From Phycisphaeraceae bacterium (GTDB taxonomy: Bacteria > Planctomycetota > Phycisphaerae > Phycisphaerales > UBA1924), in the NCBI GenBank assembly GCA_020639195.1, contig JACKHB010000006.1, forward strand, positions 124,001-188,000: a DNA stretch of 64,000 nucleotides, written 5' to 3'. The notes beneath the pieces are model-generated. The model saw only the letters and a list, made by a program, of their open reading frames with translations, ran no database searches and was not told the DNA's origin. The position numbers and the translations under genes are program-made. Position 1 is the first letter of the stretch. Each line of letters opens with the position of its first letter. Below, one piece after another: positions 1 through 9,303 of this stretch.

Positions 1-819
1 AGTGAGGAGTTCGCTTCGATTGACTGGACCGAGCCGGAGTTCATCGACGTGCTGTCGCTGCACGCGCCGTCGCCGATCCACTCGAGGTTGTATCGGCCTG
101 CGGAGGGGGCGCCCGGCGCGGGGCCCGACGGGCGGCCGGCGGTGGTGTTCGTCCACGGGGCGGGGTACCTGCAGAACTCGGACGAGCGCTGGTCGTACTA
201 CTTCCGCGAGATGATGTTCCACACGCTGCTGACGCGGCGGGGATACGTTGTGCTGGACATGGACTACCGAGCCAGCGCCGGGTACGGACGCGACTGGCGG
301 ACGGCCATCTACCGCCGGATGGGCACGCCGGAACTGGAGGACCTCTCCGACGGCGTGCGGTACCTGACGATGTTCGAGGGAGTAGACCCGGAACGCATCG
401 GCGTGTACGGCGGGTCGTACGGCGGGTTCATGACGCTGATGGCCCTGTTCAACGCGCCGGATCTCTTCGCGTGCGGGGCGTCGCTTCGACCGGTGACCGA
501 TTGGGCGCACTACAACGACGGGTACACGAGGAACATCCTGAACACGCCGGGCCTCGATCCCCTGGCGTTCGAGCGGTCGAGCCCGATCGAGTTCGCGGCG
601 GGGCTCAAGCATCCGCTGCTGATCTGTCACGGGATGCAGGACGACAACGTGCTGTATCAGGACACGGTGCGCCTGGCGCAGCGGCTGATCGAACTCAAGA
701 AGACGGGGTGGGTGGTGGCGTCGTACCCGATGGAGGCGCACGGGTTCAGCGAGCCGACGGCGTGGCTGGATGAGTACCGGAGGATCCTGGCGCTGTTCGA
801 GGAGCATCTGGAGCCATGA
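1..819 (+). CDS. S9 family prolyl oligopeptidase, C-terminal part (5' truncated by window)
   Basis: This is the catalytic alpha/beta-hydrolase end of a serine peptidase of the S9 family (dipeptidyl-peptidase IV / acylaminoacyl-peptidase type). The reading frame is open from base 1, so the start and the beta-propeller lie upstream of the window. The visible 272 residues contain the nucleophile motif GGSYGG with Ser at visible residue 139, the acidic residue in MQDDNVLYQD near 215, and the His in EAHGF at 247, so the Ser-Asp-His triad is complete. The early HGAGYLQNS segment fits the oxyanion region. Substrate cannot be deduced. The ATG at 49 is internal to the domain and is not the real start. 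Confidence 0.93.
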   Translation, partial: SEEFASIDWTEPEFIDVLSLHAPSPIHSRLYRPAEGAPGAGPDGRPAVVFVHGAGYLQNSDERWSYYFREMMFHTLLTRRGYVVLDMDYRASAGYGRDWRTAIYRRMGTPELEDLSDGVRYLTMFEGVDPERIGVYGGSYGGFMTLMALFNAPDLFACGASLRPVTDWAHYNDGYTRNILNTPGLDPLAFERSSPIEFAAGLKHPLLICHGMQDDNVLYQDTVRLAQRLIELKKTGWVVASYPMEAHGFSEPTAWLDEYRRILALFEEHLEP

Positions 820-1028
820 GCGCGGGTCGGGCATCGGGACGTCGGGAGTCTGCTTGCGACCACAGCCGTTCACCGGCGTGACCTCATCGCGGAGCCTGGC
901 GATCGAGTTCGGGGCGCTTTGCCGGGCCGGGGAGTTGGGGCCGGCGCTCGCGTTCGGCAATCGGGTAGGATGCTCCGGTTCGAATGGCGCTGGCGATTGA
1001 CACTTCTTTCGAACGCGCGGGGGGACAC

Positions 1029-1772
1029 ATGGCGACGCGAGGCGGGATCGTGCGAGCCGGTGCGATAGCGTTGATCGGGCTTTCGGCCGGCTGTTGCTGC
1101 CAGGACAAGCAGAAGACCTCGGCGACGGAGGGCCACGCGGCCAGCGCTCCGTTGGACGCATGGGACATCGCGATCCCGACGCCGCTCAAGGACGGCGTTC
1201 GCTTCTCGGCGCGGATCACGCATCCGTATCTCCCGCTGTCGGACATGGGCTACGCCGAGCTGCTGGCCAGCGATGAGCGGGTGGTCCGCGAGGTGCAGCC
1301 CGAGACGCGGGTGGTCGGCGGGGTCGAGTGCCTGGTGATGGCTGAGAAGGAGTTCGAGGGCGGCGACCTCAAGGAAATCTCGTACAACTTCTTCGCGCAG
1401 GATGAGCACGGCAACGTGTTCTACTTCGGCGAGGACGTGGACGACTACGAGGACGGTGAGATCGTCGGGCACGGCGGCGCGTGGCTGGTGGGGCGCAACG
1501 CGACCGAGCCGTGCCTGTTCCTGCCGGGCGATCTCGCGGCGGGCGTGCGGTTCAAGCCGGAGAACTCGCCGCCGGATGCGGAGGAATGGGCCGAGATCGA
1601 GGGTTCGGGCGGGGCGATGACGCTCGGCGGAAGGCGCTACGGCGACGTGCTCGTGGTGCGGGAGACCACGATCCGCGGCCGGTGGCAGGAGCGAAAGTAC
1701 TACGCCAGGGGCGTCGGGCTCATCAGCGAGAACCGGGAGTTGAATCTGGCCAGCGCCGGCGAAGCGCCGTAG
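1029..1772 (+). CDS. predicted lipoprotein of unknown function
   Basis: A 247-residue protein starting with a basic stretch, a hydrophobic core and the lipobox LSAGC, so it is probably a lipid-anchored exported protein. I chose the ATG at 1029 because GGGGGA lies just upstream and the signal peptide starts there; an in-frame ATG at 984 would add 15 residues and break the signal layout. The mature part is acidic, rich in Asp/Glu and Tyr (EDGEIVGHGGAWLVG and similar), and I recognise no family. It stands alone, about 210 bases after the S9 peptidase and convergent with the next gene. Confidence 0.8.
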   Translation: MATRGGIVRAGAIALIGLSAGCCCQDKQKTSATEGHAASAPLDAWDIAIPTPLKDGVRFSARITHPYLPLSDMGYAELLASDERVVREVQPETRVVGGVECLVMAEKEFEGGDLKEISYNFFAQDEHGNVFYFGEDVDDYEDGEIVGHGGAWLVGRNATEPCLFLPGDLAAGVRFKPENSPPDAEEWAEIEGSGGAMTLGGRRYGDVLVVRETTIRGRWQERKYYARGVGLISENRELNLASAGEAP

Positions 1773-1799
1773 CGAGGTCGGACGACCGCGGGCGGTTCA

Positions 1800-2765
1800 T
1801 CAGCGATTGCGGTAGATCGTGTGGCAGTCTGTGCATGACGCGGCGACCCGTTGCCAACGGGCTTCGAGGCGATCGGATGGAGCGCCGGCGACGATGTCCT
1901 GCTCCAGTGCGCTGGCGGCGGCGATCGCATGGGCCAGCCGTGTCATGAAGTCATCGCCTCTGGCGATGGCGTTGGGGTCTTCGGCGCTCAGGCGCATGTC
2001 GTCGGTCTGGCGGCCGGCCTCTGCGGCGGGCACGAGGTCAGGATGGTTGGCGGGAACGGTCCAACCGGCGGCGCGGATCTGAGCCAGATTCTCGTGGGCG
2101 ATGTCCACCTCGACCATGGCGGCGACGATGCCGCGGGCACGCTGGATGGAAGGGAACGTGTGCGGGGCCTTGTCGAGCGATTCCGAGGAAGCCCGGTTCG
2201 CCTGGGCGACGCAGGCGTACAGGCCCGAGTAGCTGGGGGCGGTGCCGGCGGTCTTCATGAATGCGACGCCCTGCTCGGGTGAGAAGACGCCCAGGAGGAC
2301 TGCGGCGGAGGCCGCCGCGGCGGGGCCGCGATGCTTGCCGTGGTGGCAGTGGATGTAGATGGGGCCGGGCAGGTCGCGCACAGCCCGGGCGATCTCGAGT
2401 TGCTGCCGCTCGGTGGCCTGGGCATAGGTAATGGGGATGTGGACGTAGCGCATACCCCGGGCCTCGGCGCGAGCGACGTCGGGGGAGGCGCCGTCGACGG
2501 AGATGATGGTCCTGATCCCCATCGAGGCGAGCGTGTCGAAGCCGACATCGCCCTCGGGGACTGAGCCAGAGACCAGGCGATCGTCGACCTCGTGCAGGTT
2601 GTGGACGCCGGGACGGTCGTGGATCGCATCGGAGGGCGGGAGCGATTGGGCGGGTTGCGTCCGTTGGCGAGCGCAGGATGGGGCAAGGGAGAGCGGCAGC
2701 AGCGCGATGGGGATCGGCGCGACGAATCTCAGCAGCAGGCGGTGACGTTTGCTTGAGAGAGCCAT
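1800..2765 (-). CDS. lipoprotein fusing a tyrosine/dual-specificity phosphatase-like domain to a C-terminal CxxCH heme site
   Basis: A 321-residue exported lipoprotein (signal peptide ending LAPSC, Cys 31). Residues about 50-190 resemble a cysteine-based phosphatase: the P-loop HCHHGKHRG places Cys140 and Arg146 in the C-x5-R arrangement, after a DUF-type 'MGIRTIISVDG' segment typical of this fold. The C-terminal part is helical and ends CTDCHTIYRNR, a CxxCH heme-c attachment motif (Cys311, Cys314, His315) in the position used by cytochromes c'. That combination is unusual. The start at 2765 gives the signal peptide; the hexamer TAGACT lies 8 nt upstream and no ribosome binding site is visible. 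Function is inferred only from motifs. Confidence 0.8.
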   Translation of the reverse strand: MALSSKRHRLLLRFVAPIPIALLPLSLAPSCARQRTQPAQSLPPSDAIHDRPGVHNLHEVDDRLVSGSVPEGDVGFDTLASMGIRTIISVDGASPDVARAEARGMRYVHIPITYAQATERQQLEIARAVRDLPGPIYIHCHHGKHRGPAAAASAAVLLGVFSPEQGVAFMKTAGTAPSYSGLYACVAQANRASSESLDKAPHTFPSIQRARGIVAAMVEVDIAHENLAQIRAAGWTVPANHPDLVPAAEAGRQTDDMRLSAEDPNAIARGDDFMTRLAHAIAAASALEQDIVAGAPSDRLEARWQRVAASCTDCHTIYRNR

Positions 2766-2773
2766 CTCGGCAC

Positions 2774-2779
2774 AGTCTA
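2774..2779 (-). promoter_or_regulatory. -10-like hexamer TAGACT, 8 nt before start (possible leaderless start)
   Basis: TAGACT on the minus strand ends 8 nt before the ATG at 2765, with no Shine-Dalgarno sequence between. It belongs to the TA(C/G)nnT series seen before many first genes in this window. Confidence 0.5.
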
Positions 2780-2794
2780 TGAGAATCAACGCCG

Positions 2795-4216
2795 ATGGAT
2801 TCCCGACATAGCGTGAGGCGATCGGATACGCTGGCCTCGCGAGCGATGCGGATCCGGTACGACCCACTGCGCGGCCTGGAGCACCGGCGAGAGATCCTCG
2901 CGTGGTCGATGTACGACCTGGCGAACCAGTCGTTCGCTCTGATCGTGGTCACGACCTTCTTCGGCATTTACGTGAACCGTGTGATTGCGCCGAGTGAGGC
3001 GGTCGGGGCCCGCTGGTGGGGCGCGATCGCGGGGCTGGGCATGCTGGGGGCCGTGGCGCTCGGACCGATCCTGGGCGCCATCGCCGACGAGCGCGCGGCC
3101 AAGAAGCGATTCCTCGTGGGCACGGGCCTGCTGTGCTCGACGCTGACGTGCTGCCTGGCGCTGCTTGGACCCGGCATGCTGTGGTGGGCGGCGGTGATCT
3201 TCATTCCCGCGAGCGTCGCGTTCAATCTGGGAGAGAACTTCCTTGGGGCGTTCCTGCCGGAAATCGCGCGACCCGGACAGATGGGACGGGTCTCGGCGAT
3301 CGGCTGGACATTTGGCTATCTCGGGGCACTCGTCCTGCTGGTGCTCTCGATGGTCATCGTGGGTTTGTTCGGCCTGAGCGATCCGGAGCAGTGGCGGCCG
3401 CTGATGGTGCTGGCGGGGGCGTGGTTCCTGCTGGCGATGGTGCCAACCATGGTGGTGCTGCGCGAGAAGGCGCGGCCGAGCCCGCGGCGGGCCTTGGGCG
3501 CGGTGCGGCTGGGCGTGGCGCGGCTTGGAGAGACGATCCGCGATGCACGCCGCTTCAGGCACCTCTTGGTGTTCCTGGCGGTCTTCTTCGTGTACAGCAT
3601 CGGCACGCAGTCGGTCATCTATTTCGCCGGCGTGATCGTGATGCAGGACTTCGGGTTCGGCATCCAGAAACTGCTGTGGTTCATGCTTCAGCTGTCGCTG
3701 ACGGCCGGTGCCGCGGCGATCGTGACCGGACGCGTGCAGGACCGGATCGGGCATCGGCTGACGGTGCACATATTCCTGGCTATCTGGACCGCGAGCACGC
3801 TGGGGCTTGCGGTCCTGGTATCGGATCCCAACCGGCCCGAATGGGTGTTCTGGGTGCTGTCCAACGGAGTGGGGTTTGGCCTGGGCGGCATCGGAACCTC
3901 CAGTCGGGCGTTGATTGGCACGTTCACGCCTTCGCACAAGACCGCCGAGTTCTTCGGGCTGTGGGGGATGACGTACAAGTTCGCTGGGGTCGTGGGGCCG
4001 CTGACCTTTGGGCTGCTCAAGGCGGGACTGGGAGGATCGAGCGCGTTGATCCTGCTCACCTCTTCGTTTGGAGCGGGATTCGTGCTGATGTTCCTTGTCG
4101 ATGAGCGCGCAGGTCGGGAGAGCGCCGAAGCGGCTGAGCGCGAGGCCGGGGCGGCCGCGGATGCTCTGGATGCGGCGGCGGCCGCCAGAGCCGGGGCGCC
4201 CATCGGGGGGTCATAG
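2795..4216 (+). CDS. MFS transporter, UMF1 (Atg22-like) family
   Basis: A 473-residue membrane permease with about twelve hydrophobic segments. The N-terminal EILAWSMYDLANQSFALIV matches the opening of UMF1-family major facilitator proteins (YDxANSxF signature), followed by the ADERAAKKRF loop after TM2/3, the usual position of the MFS loop motif. Family members are putative exporters or permeases of unestablished substrate. Neither possible start has a clear ribosome site; an ATG at 2846 (MRIRYDPL) would give 456 residues and is equally possible. It is divergent from the phosphatase/cytochrome gene, and its C-terminus is Ala-rich. Confidence 0.88.
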   Translation: MDSRHSVRRSDTLASRAMRIRYDPLRGLEHRREILAWSMYDLANQSFALIVVTTFFGIYVNRVIAPSEAVGARWWGAIAGLGMLGAVALGPILGAIADERAAKKRFLVGTGLLCSTLTCCLALLGPGMLWWAAVIFIPASVAFNLGENFLGAFLPEIARPGQMGRVSAIGWTFGYLGALVLLVLSMVIVGLFGLSDPEQWRPLMVLAGAWFLLAMVPTMVVLREKARPSPRRALGAVRLGVARLGETIRDARRFRHLLVFLAVFFVYSIGTQSVIYFAGVIVMQDFGFGIQKLLWFMLQLSLTAGAAAIVTGRVQDRIGHRLTVHIFLAIWTASTLGLAVLVSDPNRPEWVFWVLSNGVGFGLGGIGTSSRALIGTFTPSHKTAEFFGLWGMTYKFAGVVGPLTFGLLKAGLGGSSALILLTSSFGAGFVLMFLVDERAGRESAEAAEREAGAAADALDAAAAARAGAPIGGS

Positions 4217-4266
4217 GCGTCGGGGGGGTTCCGCGCCCGCAGGAGCCTGGAGTCTGCAACTCTGCT

Positions 4267-6339
4267 TCAGCCGCCGTCCGAGCCTGCCGGCGGCGCGCCG
4301 ACGGGGGCATCGTCGGGAGCGGGCGGCTGCTCCGGAGCCGGCTCGGAGGTCTCACCCTTGGCCAGCACCTCTCGGAGCGCATCGATCCGCTCGGCCTGCT
4401 CTGGCGTGAGCGAGTCCCGACGGTTGTCATAGAGCCACTGGGCGATCTGGGGAATCAGCGACTCGTCTGCGCACCGATCGAGCGCAGAGAGCCAGACCGC
4501 GGAGGGGGCGGGCTCGGCACTCTCGAATTCGCCCTGGAGGATCTGCGATGTCGCCAGCAGGTTGGATGCGCGCTCGGTCACGTGCTCGTCGGGAATCAGG
4601 GCGAGGGCCTCGGCGGCTTGTGGGAAATGCCCGAGCGCGATCCGCGCCGAACCGAGTTCGCAGACAAGATCGGCAAACAGAGACCATTGCTCCGCGGCGG
4701 CGTCGGCGGCTGGACGGGCCTGCTGGAGTGGGGTGATCGACAGCAGGCTGTCGATGCGCTCGGGATCGGACGCCAGAGATTGCACGACGCGAAGACGATC
4801 GGCGAGGGTCATTCCCGCTGCGAGCTGCGCCTGGGCGTCCCGGACGGCATCGCCCCCGACGGCGATGAGCGGCTCCAGGGCGAGCCAGCCGTCCGCGTTG
4901 GGGATGTGTGTGCGGACGCCACGAATCGCGGCTTCGACCAGCACGGGATCCTGGGATGCGCCCGAGAGCACCTGCGACAGCGAGTCGGGACGGGAGATGA
5001 GCGCGTTGGCAGCGCTCAGGCGCAGTGGGACCCGATCGGACTGCAGGAAGCTCGTGACGCGCCTGCGGTCCACCTCGTCGCCCAGCGCGACAAGGAGGCG
5101 GCATCCGCCGCCGTTGATCGCCTCGGGAGGCATGAATCGCAGGGCCTGCAGGATCCTGGCGCGGTCGGGCCCGCTGGCCATGACACCTGCCCGGTGGAGG
5201 GACCAGAGCAGGTCTGCGGCGACCGGCGCGGCTCGGCCGCCCGATTCGAGCCAACGAAGCGCGGACTCTCGGGCCTCGGGCGTTGGCCAGCGGATGGCCG
5301 CCTGAAGGAGCGCCTCGGCGACCCGCGGGTCACCTTCCTTGCGCAGCGCCTCGAGCACTGCGGGGCCACCGTCGGCCGGCGCGAGCAGATTGACGAGCGA
5401 GGCCCCGTCGATCCGGGCGGCAGGGCGCGGGGTGGACAAGAGCGAGATGGCGGTCTCGGCTACGACCGGCTCGAGGGCGTTGGAATCGGCGAGTTCCTGA
5501 CGAGTGAGTTCGACGGCCAGTGATCGGAGGTCATCGATGTCGTCGCGGAGCAGGTCCGCCAGGAACTTGGAGCGCTCCGCCACGGGGGTGCGAATCCACA
5601 GTTGGCGGTACACGGCGACCAGGCGGCGAGTGGCGTCTCGGGCCTGCCGAGCGCTCAGGGCGATTTGCTGAGAGAGGCCCCGGATGAGTTCCGCGTGCCA
5701 TTGTCGCTCTGGGAGGCGGGAGTTGATGATGAGCCAGCGGCTCCACTGATCGGGGTCCGTGCCGAATTCGGCGTGTCCGGTCAGGCGCGTGAGTCCGGCG
5801 AAGGCGGCCTCGCGAACCTCCGGGGCCTCCTCCTCGGAGGTGAATCTGAACAGGAGGAGGGCCGCGTCGGGTGTTCGGAACGATGCGACCGCCCCGAGCA
5901 CCAGCGGACGCTGGGCCGGGGGAGCGCTCAGCGCGAACATGGCGATGGAGCGCCAGAGCCCCTCGGGCGCGTCCGGCACCCGGGCCAGGGCGCTCAGCAC
6001 GGCTTCGGCACCCGGCTCGCGAGGATCCAAGGACGCCAACAGGCTCGCAACCGCCTGGCGTGCGGCGGGTTCGGCCGAGACACGGGAGATCAGCTCGCTG
6101 GCGGCGGCCTCGCGATCGGTCCGGCGGGCGGCGGGGTCGGACGCGGCGGCCGCGAGGGCCGCCGTGGGAGTCGGTGTGGTTGGTGTGGGCTGAGCCAGCG
6201 CGAGGCTGGGGGGCACGATCACGAGCAGGACAAAGCTCGCCCACGCGGCGGCAAAGGACCGAAAACTATTGAGACGTCGGGCCCGCGTCGCGTTGGGCGA
6301 GCCCGAGGGAGGATTCGCATGTTGAGCCAGGCTCGGCAT
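4267..6339 (-). CDS. exported HEAT-repeat-like protein of unknown function
   Basis: A 690-residue protein with an N-terminal hydrophobic export signal (FVLLVIVPPSLALAQP) and a long helical body with recurring Ala/Leu-rich helix pairs that look like HEAT or armadillo repeats (for example EVREAAFAGLTRL, VAEALLQAAIRW). Such scaffolds bind other proteins. The C-terminus is a Pro/Ala-rich tail. The start at 6339 was chosen because it precedes the signal peptide; TACCAT sits 6 nt upstream. It is divergent from the TPR gene, and the pair may be functionally linked, but that is a guess. Confidence 0.82.
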   Translation of the reverse strand: MPSLAQHANPPSGSPNATRARRLNSFRSFAAAWASFVLLVIVPPSLALAQPTPTTPTPTAALAAAASDPAARRTDREAAASELISRVSAEPAARQAVASLLASLDPREPGAEAVLSALARVPDAPEGLWRSIAMFALSAPPAQRPLVLGAVASFRTPDAALLLFRFTSEEEAPEVREAAFAGLTRLTGHAEFGTDPDQWSRWLIINSRLPERQWHAELIRGLSQQIALSARQARDATRRLVAVYRQLWIRTPVAERSKFLADLLRDDIDDLRSLAVELTRQELADSNALEPVVAETAISLLSTPRPAARIDGASLVNLLAPADGGPAVLEALRKEGDPRVAEALLQAAIRWPTPEARESALRWLESGGRAAPVAADLLWSLHRAGVMASGPDRARILQALRFMPPEAINGGGCRLLVALGDEVDRRRVTSFLQSDRVPLRLSAANALISRPDSLSQVLSGASQDPVLVEAAIRGVRTHIPNADGWLALEPLIAVGGDAVRDAQAQLAAGMTLADRLRVVQSLASDPERIDSLLSITPLQQARPAADAAAEQWSLFADLVCELGSARIALGHFPQAAEALALIPDEHVTERASNLLATSQILQGEFESAEPAPSAVWLSALDRCADESLIPQIAQWLYDNRRDSLTPEQAERIDALREVLAKGETSEPAPEQPPAPDDAPVGAPPAGSDGG

Positions 6340-6345
6340 CGTCGG

Positions 6346-6351
6346 ATGGTA
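6346..6351 (-). promoter_or_regulatory. -10-like hexamer TACCAT, 6 nt before start
   Basis: TACCAT on the minus strand, followed by six bases and the ATG at 6339; no ribosome binding site. One of the eleven hexamers in this position. Confidence 0.5.
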
Positions 6352-6364
6352 CGGGACCGCGGCG

Positions 6365-6393
6365 TTGAAGTTCTTTTGCCCTTCGTGTAGCAT
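6365..6393 (+). promoter_or_regulatory. sigma-70-type promoter TTGAAG-17 nt-TAGCAT for the TPR gene
   Basis: TTGAAG at 6365-6370, a 17-nt spacer and TAGCAT at 6388-6393 form the best two-part promoter match I found in the window. It lies in the divergent gap before the TPR protein gene. Confidence 0.5.
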
Positions 6394-6440
6394 CGGCCGC
6401 GGGGATGGGGCGACTGAACCGGACCGGACGGGCGGGCACC

Positions 6441-7802
6441 ATGAACGACTGGTTCGATGCCGAACAGCACGTCGATCGAGCCCACGAGCTGTACGAGCTT
6501 GGGCGTTGGGATGAAGCGGAGACCGAGCTTCGCCAGGCGCTGGCCCGAAACCCGTACCAGGCCGAATGGCATTTCAACCTGGGACTGACGCTGGAGGCGG
6601 CCGGCAAGAACGGCGAGGCTGTCGAGGCGTTCTCCCGCTCGTTCGAATTGTCGCCTGATGACGGGCAGGCGGCGCTGCTCGCGGGCGTCAACGCGCTCCG
6701 CGCAGACCAACCCGAGGCGGCGATCGAGTGGTTCGATCGAGCGCAGCAGAACGGATCGGAGCCCGGGGCCGCGCACGCCCATCGGATCGAGGCGTTCGCG
6801 CAGCTCGGTCGGCACGACAGTGCGGAAGAGACGTTCTACATCGCGCAGGAGCTGGATCCCGCCAATGCGGAGATCTACAGCGCGATGGCCGAATCGCTGC
6901 TGGATCGGCGGTTGTATGAGAAGGCCGTGTGGTGCCTTCGCGAGGCCGCGCGGCTCGATCCCGACATGCCTCGCGTGCAGGCCCGTCTTGCGGAGGCGTA
7001 CGCCGCGACCGGTCGGCACGAGCGAGCGAGACAGTTGTATCTTCGAGAGCTTCGGAGCGACCCCGGCGACATCGAGACGTTGCTGGATCTGGGCTCGCTG
7101 CTGGCGGACATGGGCCGTCCCGACGAGGCCGGAGAGAAGTTCCGGCGGGTTCTGGAGATCGAGCCGGACAACGTGGAGGCGCACTTTTCTCTCGGTGATC
7201 TCGCCGAGCGAGGGGGAGACGAGAACACGGCGCTGGAGCAATACGAGGTCGTGCTGCGGCTCGATTCTTCGTACTCCGAGGCGCGCCGCCGCCTGGCCGG
7301 ACTCGTGCTGGGCAGGGTGCGGGCCGGGGAGTTAGAAGTCGCTCACCGGCTCCTGAGAATGGAATTGCAGGATGTGAGGGAGCGGCCCCAGGCGTTTGGC
7401 GAAGAAGACCTCAATCAGTTGGGAGAGTTGCTTCTGGATGCCGGCTTGGCGCGCGAGGCCGCGGGCGTGTTTGAGTCGGTGGTTGAGAAAGCGCCGCGTT
7501 CGGCCAAGGCCCACCACATGCTCGGGGTTGCCTTGGCCGAGGCCGGGCGGTTGAACGAGGCCATCGAGCGGACTCGCCGGGCGGTGGAGCTTGACCCGAG
7601 GCTGACTGCATCCATGCACAACCTTGCCCTGGCGTACCTGCGACTCGGACAGTGGCGTCGGGTTCGATATTGGCTGCGCCAGGGATTGGGGGTCCGCAAG
7701 GACGATTCTGCGCTGCGGCGGCTGCGCACTCGAGTGCGCATGCGGGCCGCGCTTCGTGTGCTGCGGTGGCTGGCGCCCGTCAGACGTCGGCGGCTTGTCT
7801 GA
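6441..7802 (+). CDS. tetratricopeptide-repeat protein
   Basis: A 453-residue protein made almost wholly of TPR units: AHELYELGRWDEAETELRQAL, HFNLGLTLEAAGKNGEAVEAF and about ten further copies of the W/G/A-spaced 34-residue pattern. TPR superhelices mediate protein binding; no catalytic domain or signal peptide is visible, so it is probably cytoplasmic. The basic C-terminus (RLRTRVRMRAALRVLRWL) may be a membrane- or nucleic-acid-facing tail. An ATG at 6405 would add 12 residues. It ends 7 bases from the convergent trpB. Confidence 0.88.
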   Translation: MNDWFDAEQHVDRAHELYELGRWDEAETELRQALARNPYQAEWHFNLGLTLEAAGKNGEAVEAFSRSFELSPDDGQAALLAGVNALRADQPEAAIEWFDRAQQNGSEPGAAHAHRIEAFAQLGRHDSAEETFYIAQELDPANAEIYSAMAESLLDRRLYEKAVWCLREAARLDPDMPRVQARLAEAYAATGRHERARQLYLRELRSDPGDIETLLDLGSLLADMGRPDEAGEKFRRVLEIEPDNVEAHFSLGDLAERGGDENTALEQYEVVLRLDSSYSEARRRLAGLVLGRVRAGELEVAHRLLRMELQDVRERPQAFGEEDLNQLGELLLDAGLAREAAGVFESVVEKAPRSAKAHHMLGVALAEAGRLNEAIERTRRAVELDPRLTASMHNLALAYLRLGQWRRVRYWLRQGLGVRKDDSALRRLRTRVRMRAALRVLRWLAPVRRRRLV

Positions 7803-7809
7803 TCGAGGG

Positions 7810-9093
7810 TCATTCGCGGCCGGCGGGAGAATCCGACGGGCTTTGGGTCGACTGCCGAAGCGCCTGCAACCGCACGACTTCTTCGACGTCCTTGTCGCCC
7901 CTACCCGAGAGGCAGATGACAAGATCGGCGTTCTCGTCCATGTCCTCGGCGAGGCGAACGGCTTCGGCCACCGCGTGGGCCGTCTCGAGCGCGGGTAAGA
8001 GTCCCTCGGTGTGTGCCAGAAGGGAAAACGCGTCCAGGGCCTGCGCATCGGTCACTGCGTTGTAGGTGACGCGTCCAGAGTCCTTCCACATGGCGTGCTC
8101 GGGACCCACGGCTGGGTAGTCGAGTCCCGCCGAGCAGGAGTGCACCGGAAGCGTTTGTCCCTCATCTGTTTGCAGCACGTAGGTGTACGCGCCATGCAGG
8201 ACACCCGGGCGACCCCGGAGGAGGCTGGCCGCGTGATCGCCGGGGTCGCTTCCCCGCCCCCCCGCTTCGACCCCGACCAGGCGCGTGGCGGCGTCCTCGA
8301 TGAACGGCCGGAACATGCCCGCGGCGTTGGAGCCGCCGCCTACGCATGCGACGATGGAGTCGGGAAGCTTTCCCATTTGGCGCAGCGCCTGCCCCTTGGT
8401 CTCGGCGCCGATGACCGACTGGAAGTCGGCGACCATCTGCGGGTAGGGGCGGGGACCGACGACCGACCCGATGATGTAATGCGTGCTCTCGGATGAGCCC
8501 ATCCAGTCCCGCATGGCCTCGTTCGTCGCGTCCTTGAGCGTGCGAGATCCGGACTCGACCCGGACGACGGTCGCCCCGAGCAGTTCCATCCGGACGACGT
8601 TCAATCGCTGGCGGCGGGCGTCTTCCGACCCCATGTAGATCTCGCAGGCGAGGCCGAAGTGCGCGGACGCGGTCGCCGTCGCGACGCCGTGCTGGCCCGC
8701 CCCGGTTTCGGCAATGACGCGACGCTTGCCCATGCGCTTGGCGAGCAGGGCCTGGCCGAGCGTGTTGTTGATCTTGTGGGCGCCGGTGTGGCACAGGTCC
8801 TCGCGTTTGAGCCAGATCCGCGCCCCACGTCCCTTGCGCGCTCGCGCGCGCACAAACCGGGTGAGACGCTCGGCGGGGCTCAACGGCGTCGGGCGGCCGG
8901 CGACGTTCGCGAGGAGTTCTCGCAACTCATCTCGAAACCGCTCCTCGGCGGTGAGTCGCTCGTAGGTCTCCTCGAGGCTCTGGAGCGCCGGGATCAGCGT
9001 TTCGGGCACATACGCCCCGCCGTACGGCCCGAATCGGCCGGGAACATCCGTGGGAGCCGCGTCGGTTTCCGTGGATCCAGCGGTCGCGTCCAT
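7810..9093 (-). CDS. trpB: tryptophan synthase beta chain
   Basis: Catalyses the PLP-dependent condensation of indole with L-serine to give L-tryptophan, the last step of tryptophan synthesis. The 427-residue product has FGPYGGAYVPETL at the N-terminus, the PLP lysine in HTGAHKINN (Lys107), ETGAGQHGVATA, the phosphate-binding GGGSNA and the C-terminal CLSGRGDKD; length is near the usual 400. No trpA or other trp gene is nearby, so it is a stand-alone copy here. TAGAGT lies 6 nt before the ATG and there is no ribosome binding site, suggesting a leaderless mRNA. Confidence 0.97.
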   Translation of the reverse strand: MDATAGSTETDAAPTDVPGRFGPYGGAYVPETLIPALQSLEETYERLTAEERFRDELRELLANVAGRPTPLSPAERLTRFVRARARKGRGARIWLKREDLCHTGAHKINNTLGQALLAKRMGKRRVIAETGAGQHGVATATASAHFGLACEIYMGSEDARRQRLNVVRMELLGATVVRVESGSRTLKDATNEAMRDWMGSSESTHYIIGSVVGPRPYPQMVADFQSVIGAETKGQALRQMGKLPDSIVACVGGGSNAAGMFRPFIEDAATRLVGVEAGGRGSDPGDHAASLLRGRPGVLHGAYTYVLQTDEGQTLPVHSCSAGLDYPAVGPEHAMWKDSGRVTYNAVTDAQALDAFSLLAHTEGLLPALETAHAVAEAVRLAEDMDENADLVICLSGRGDKDVEEVVRLQALRQSTQSPSDSPAGRE

Positions 9094-9099
9094 AGTCAG

Positions 9100-9105
9100 A
9101 CTCTA
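9100..9105 (-). promoter_or_regulatory. -10-like hexamer TAGAGT, 6 nt before trpB
   Basis: TAGAGT on the minus strand, six bases before the trpB ATG at 9093, with no Shine-Dalgarno sequence. Confidence 0.5.
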
Positions 9106-9303
9106 GTCGCGACCTGGCCAACCCCCGCCGGCGAGGCGTGCCCGAAGCAGACCGGCCGCCCGTGACCAACTCGCCCGGGCGGTTTGGATTCGAGTAGGGA
9201 TCGCAGAGAAAGGCGGGCCCCAGGCCAGCTTCGGCCCGATGACAGGTTCACCGCGTGAGGGCTATCATGCTGGTCTCGATCGATTCGAGATCGGACTCGG
9301 CAG

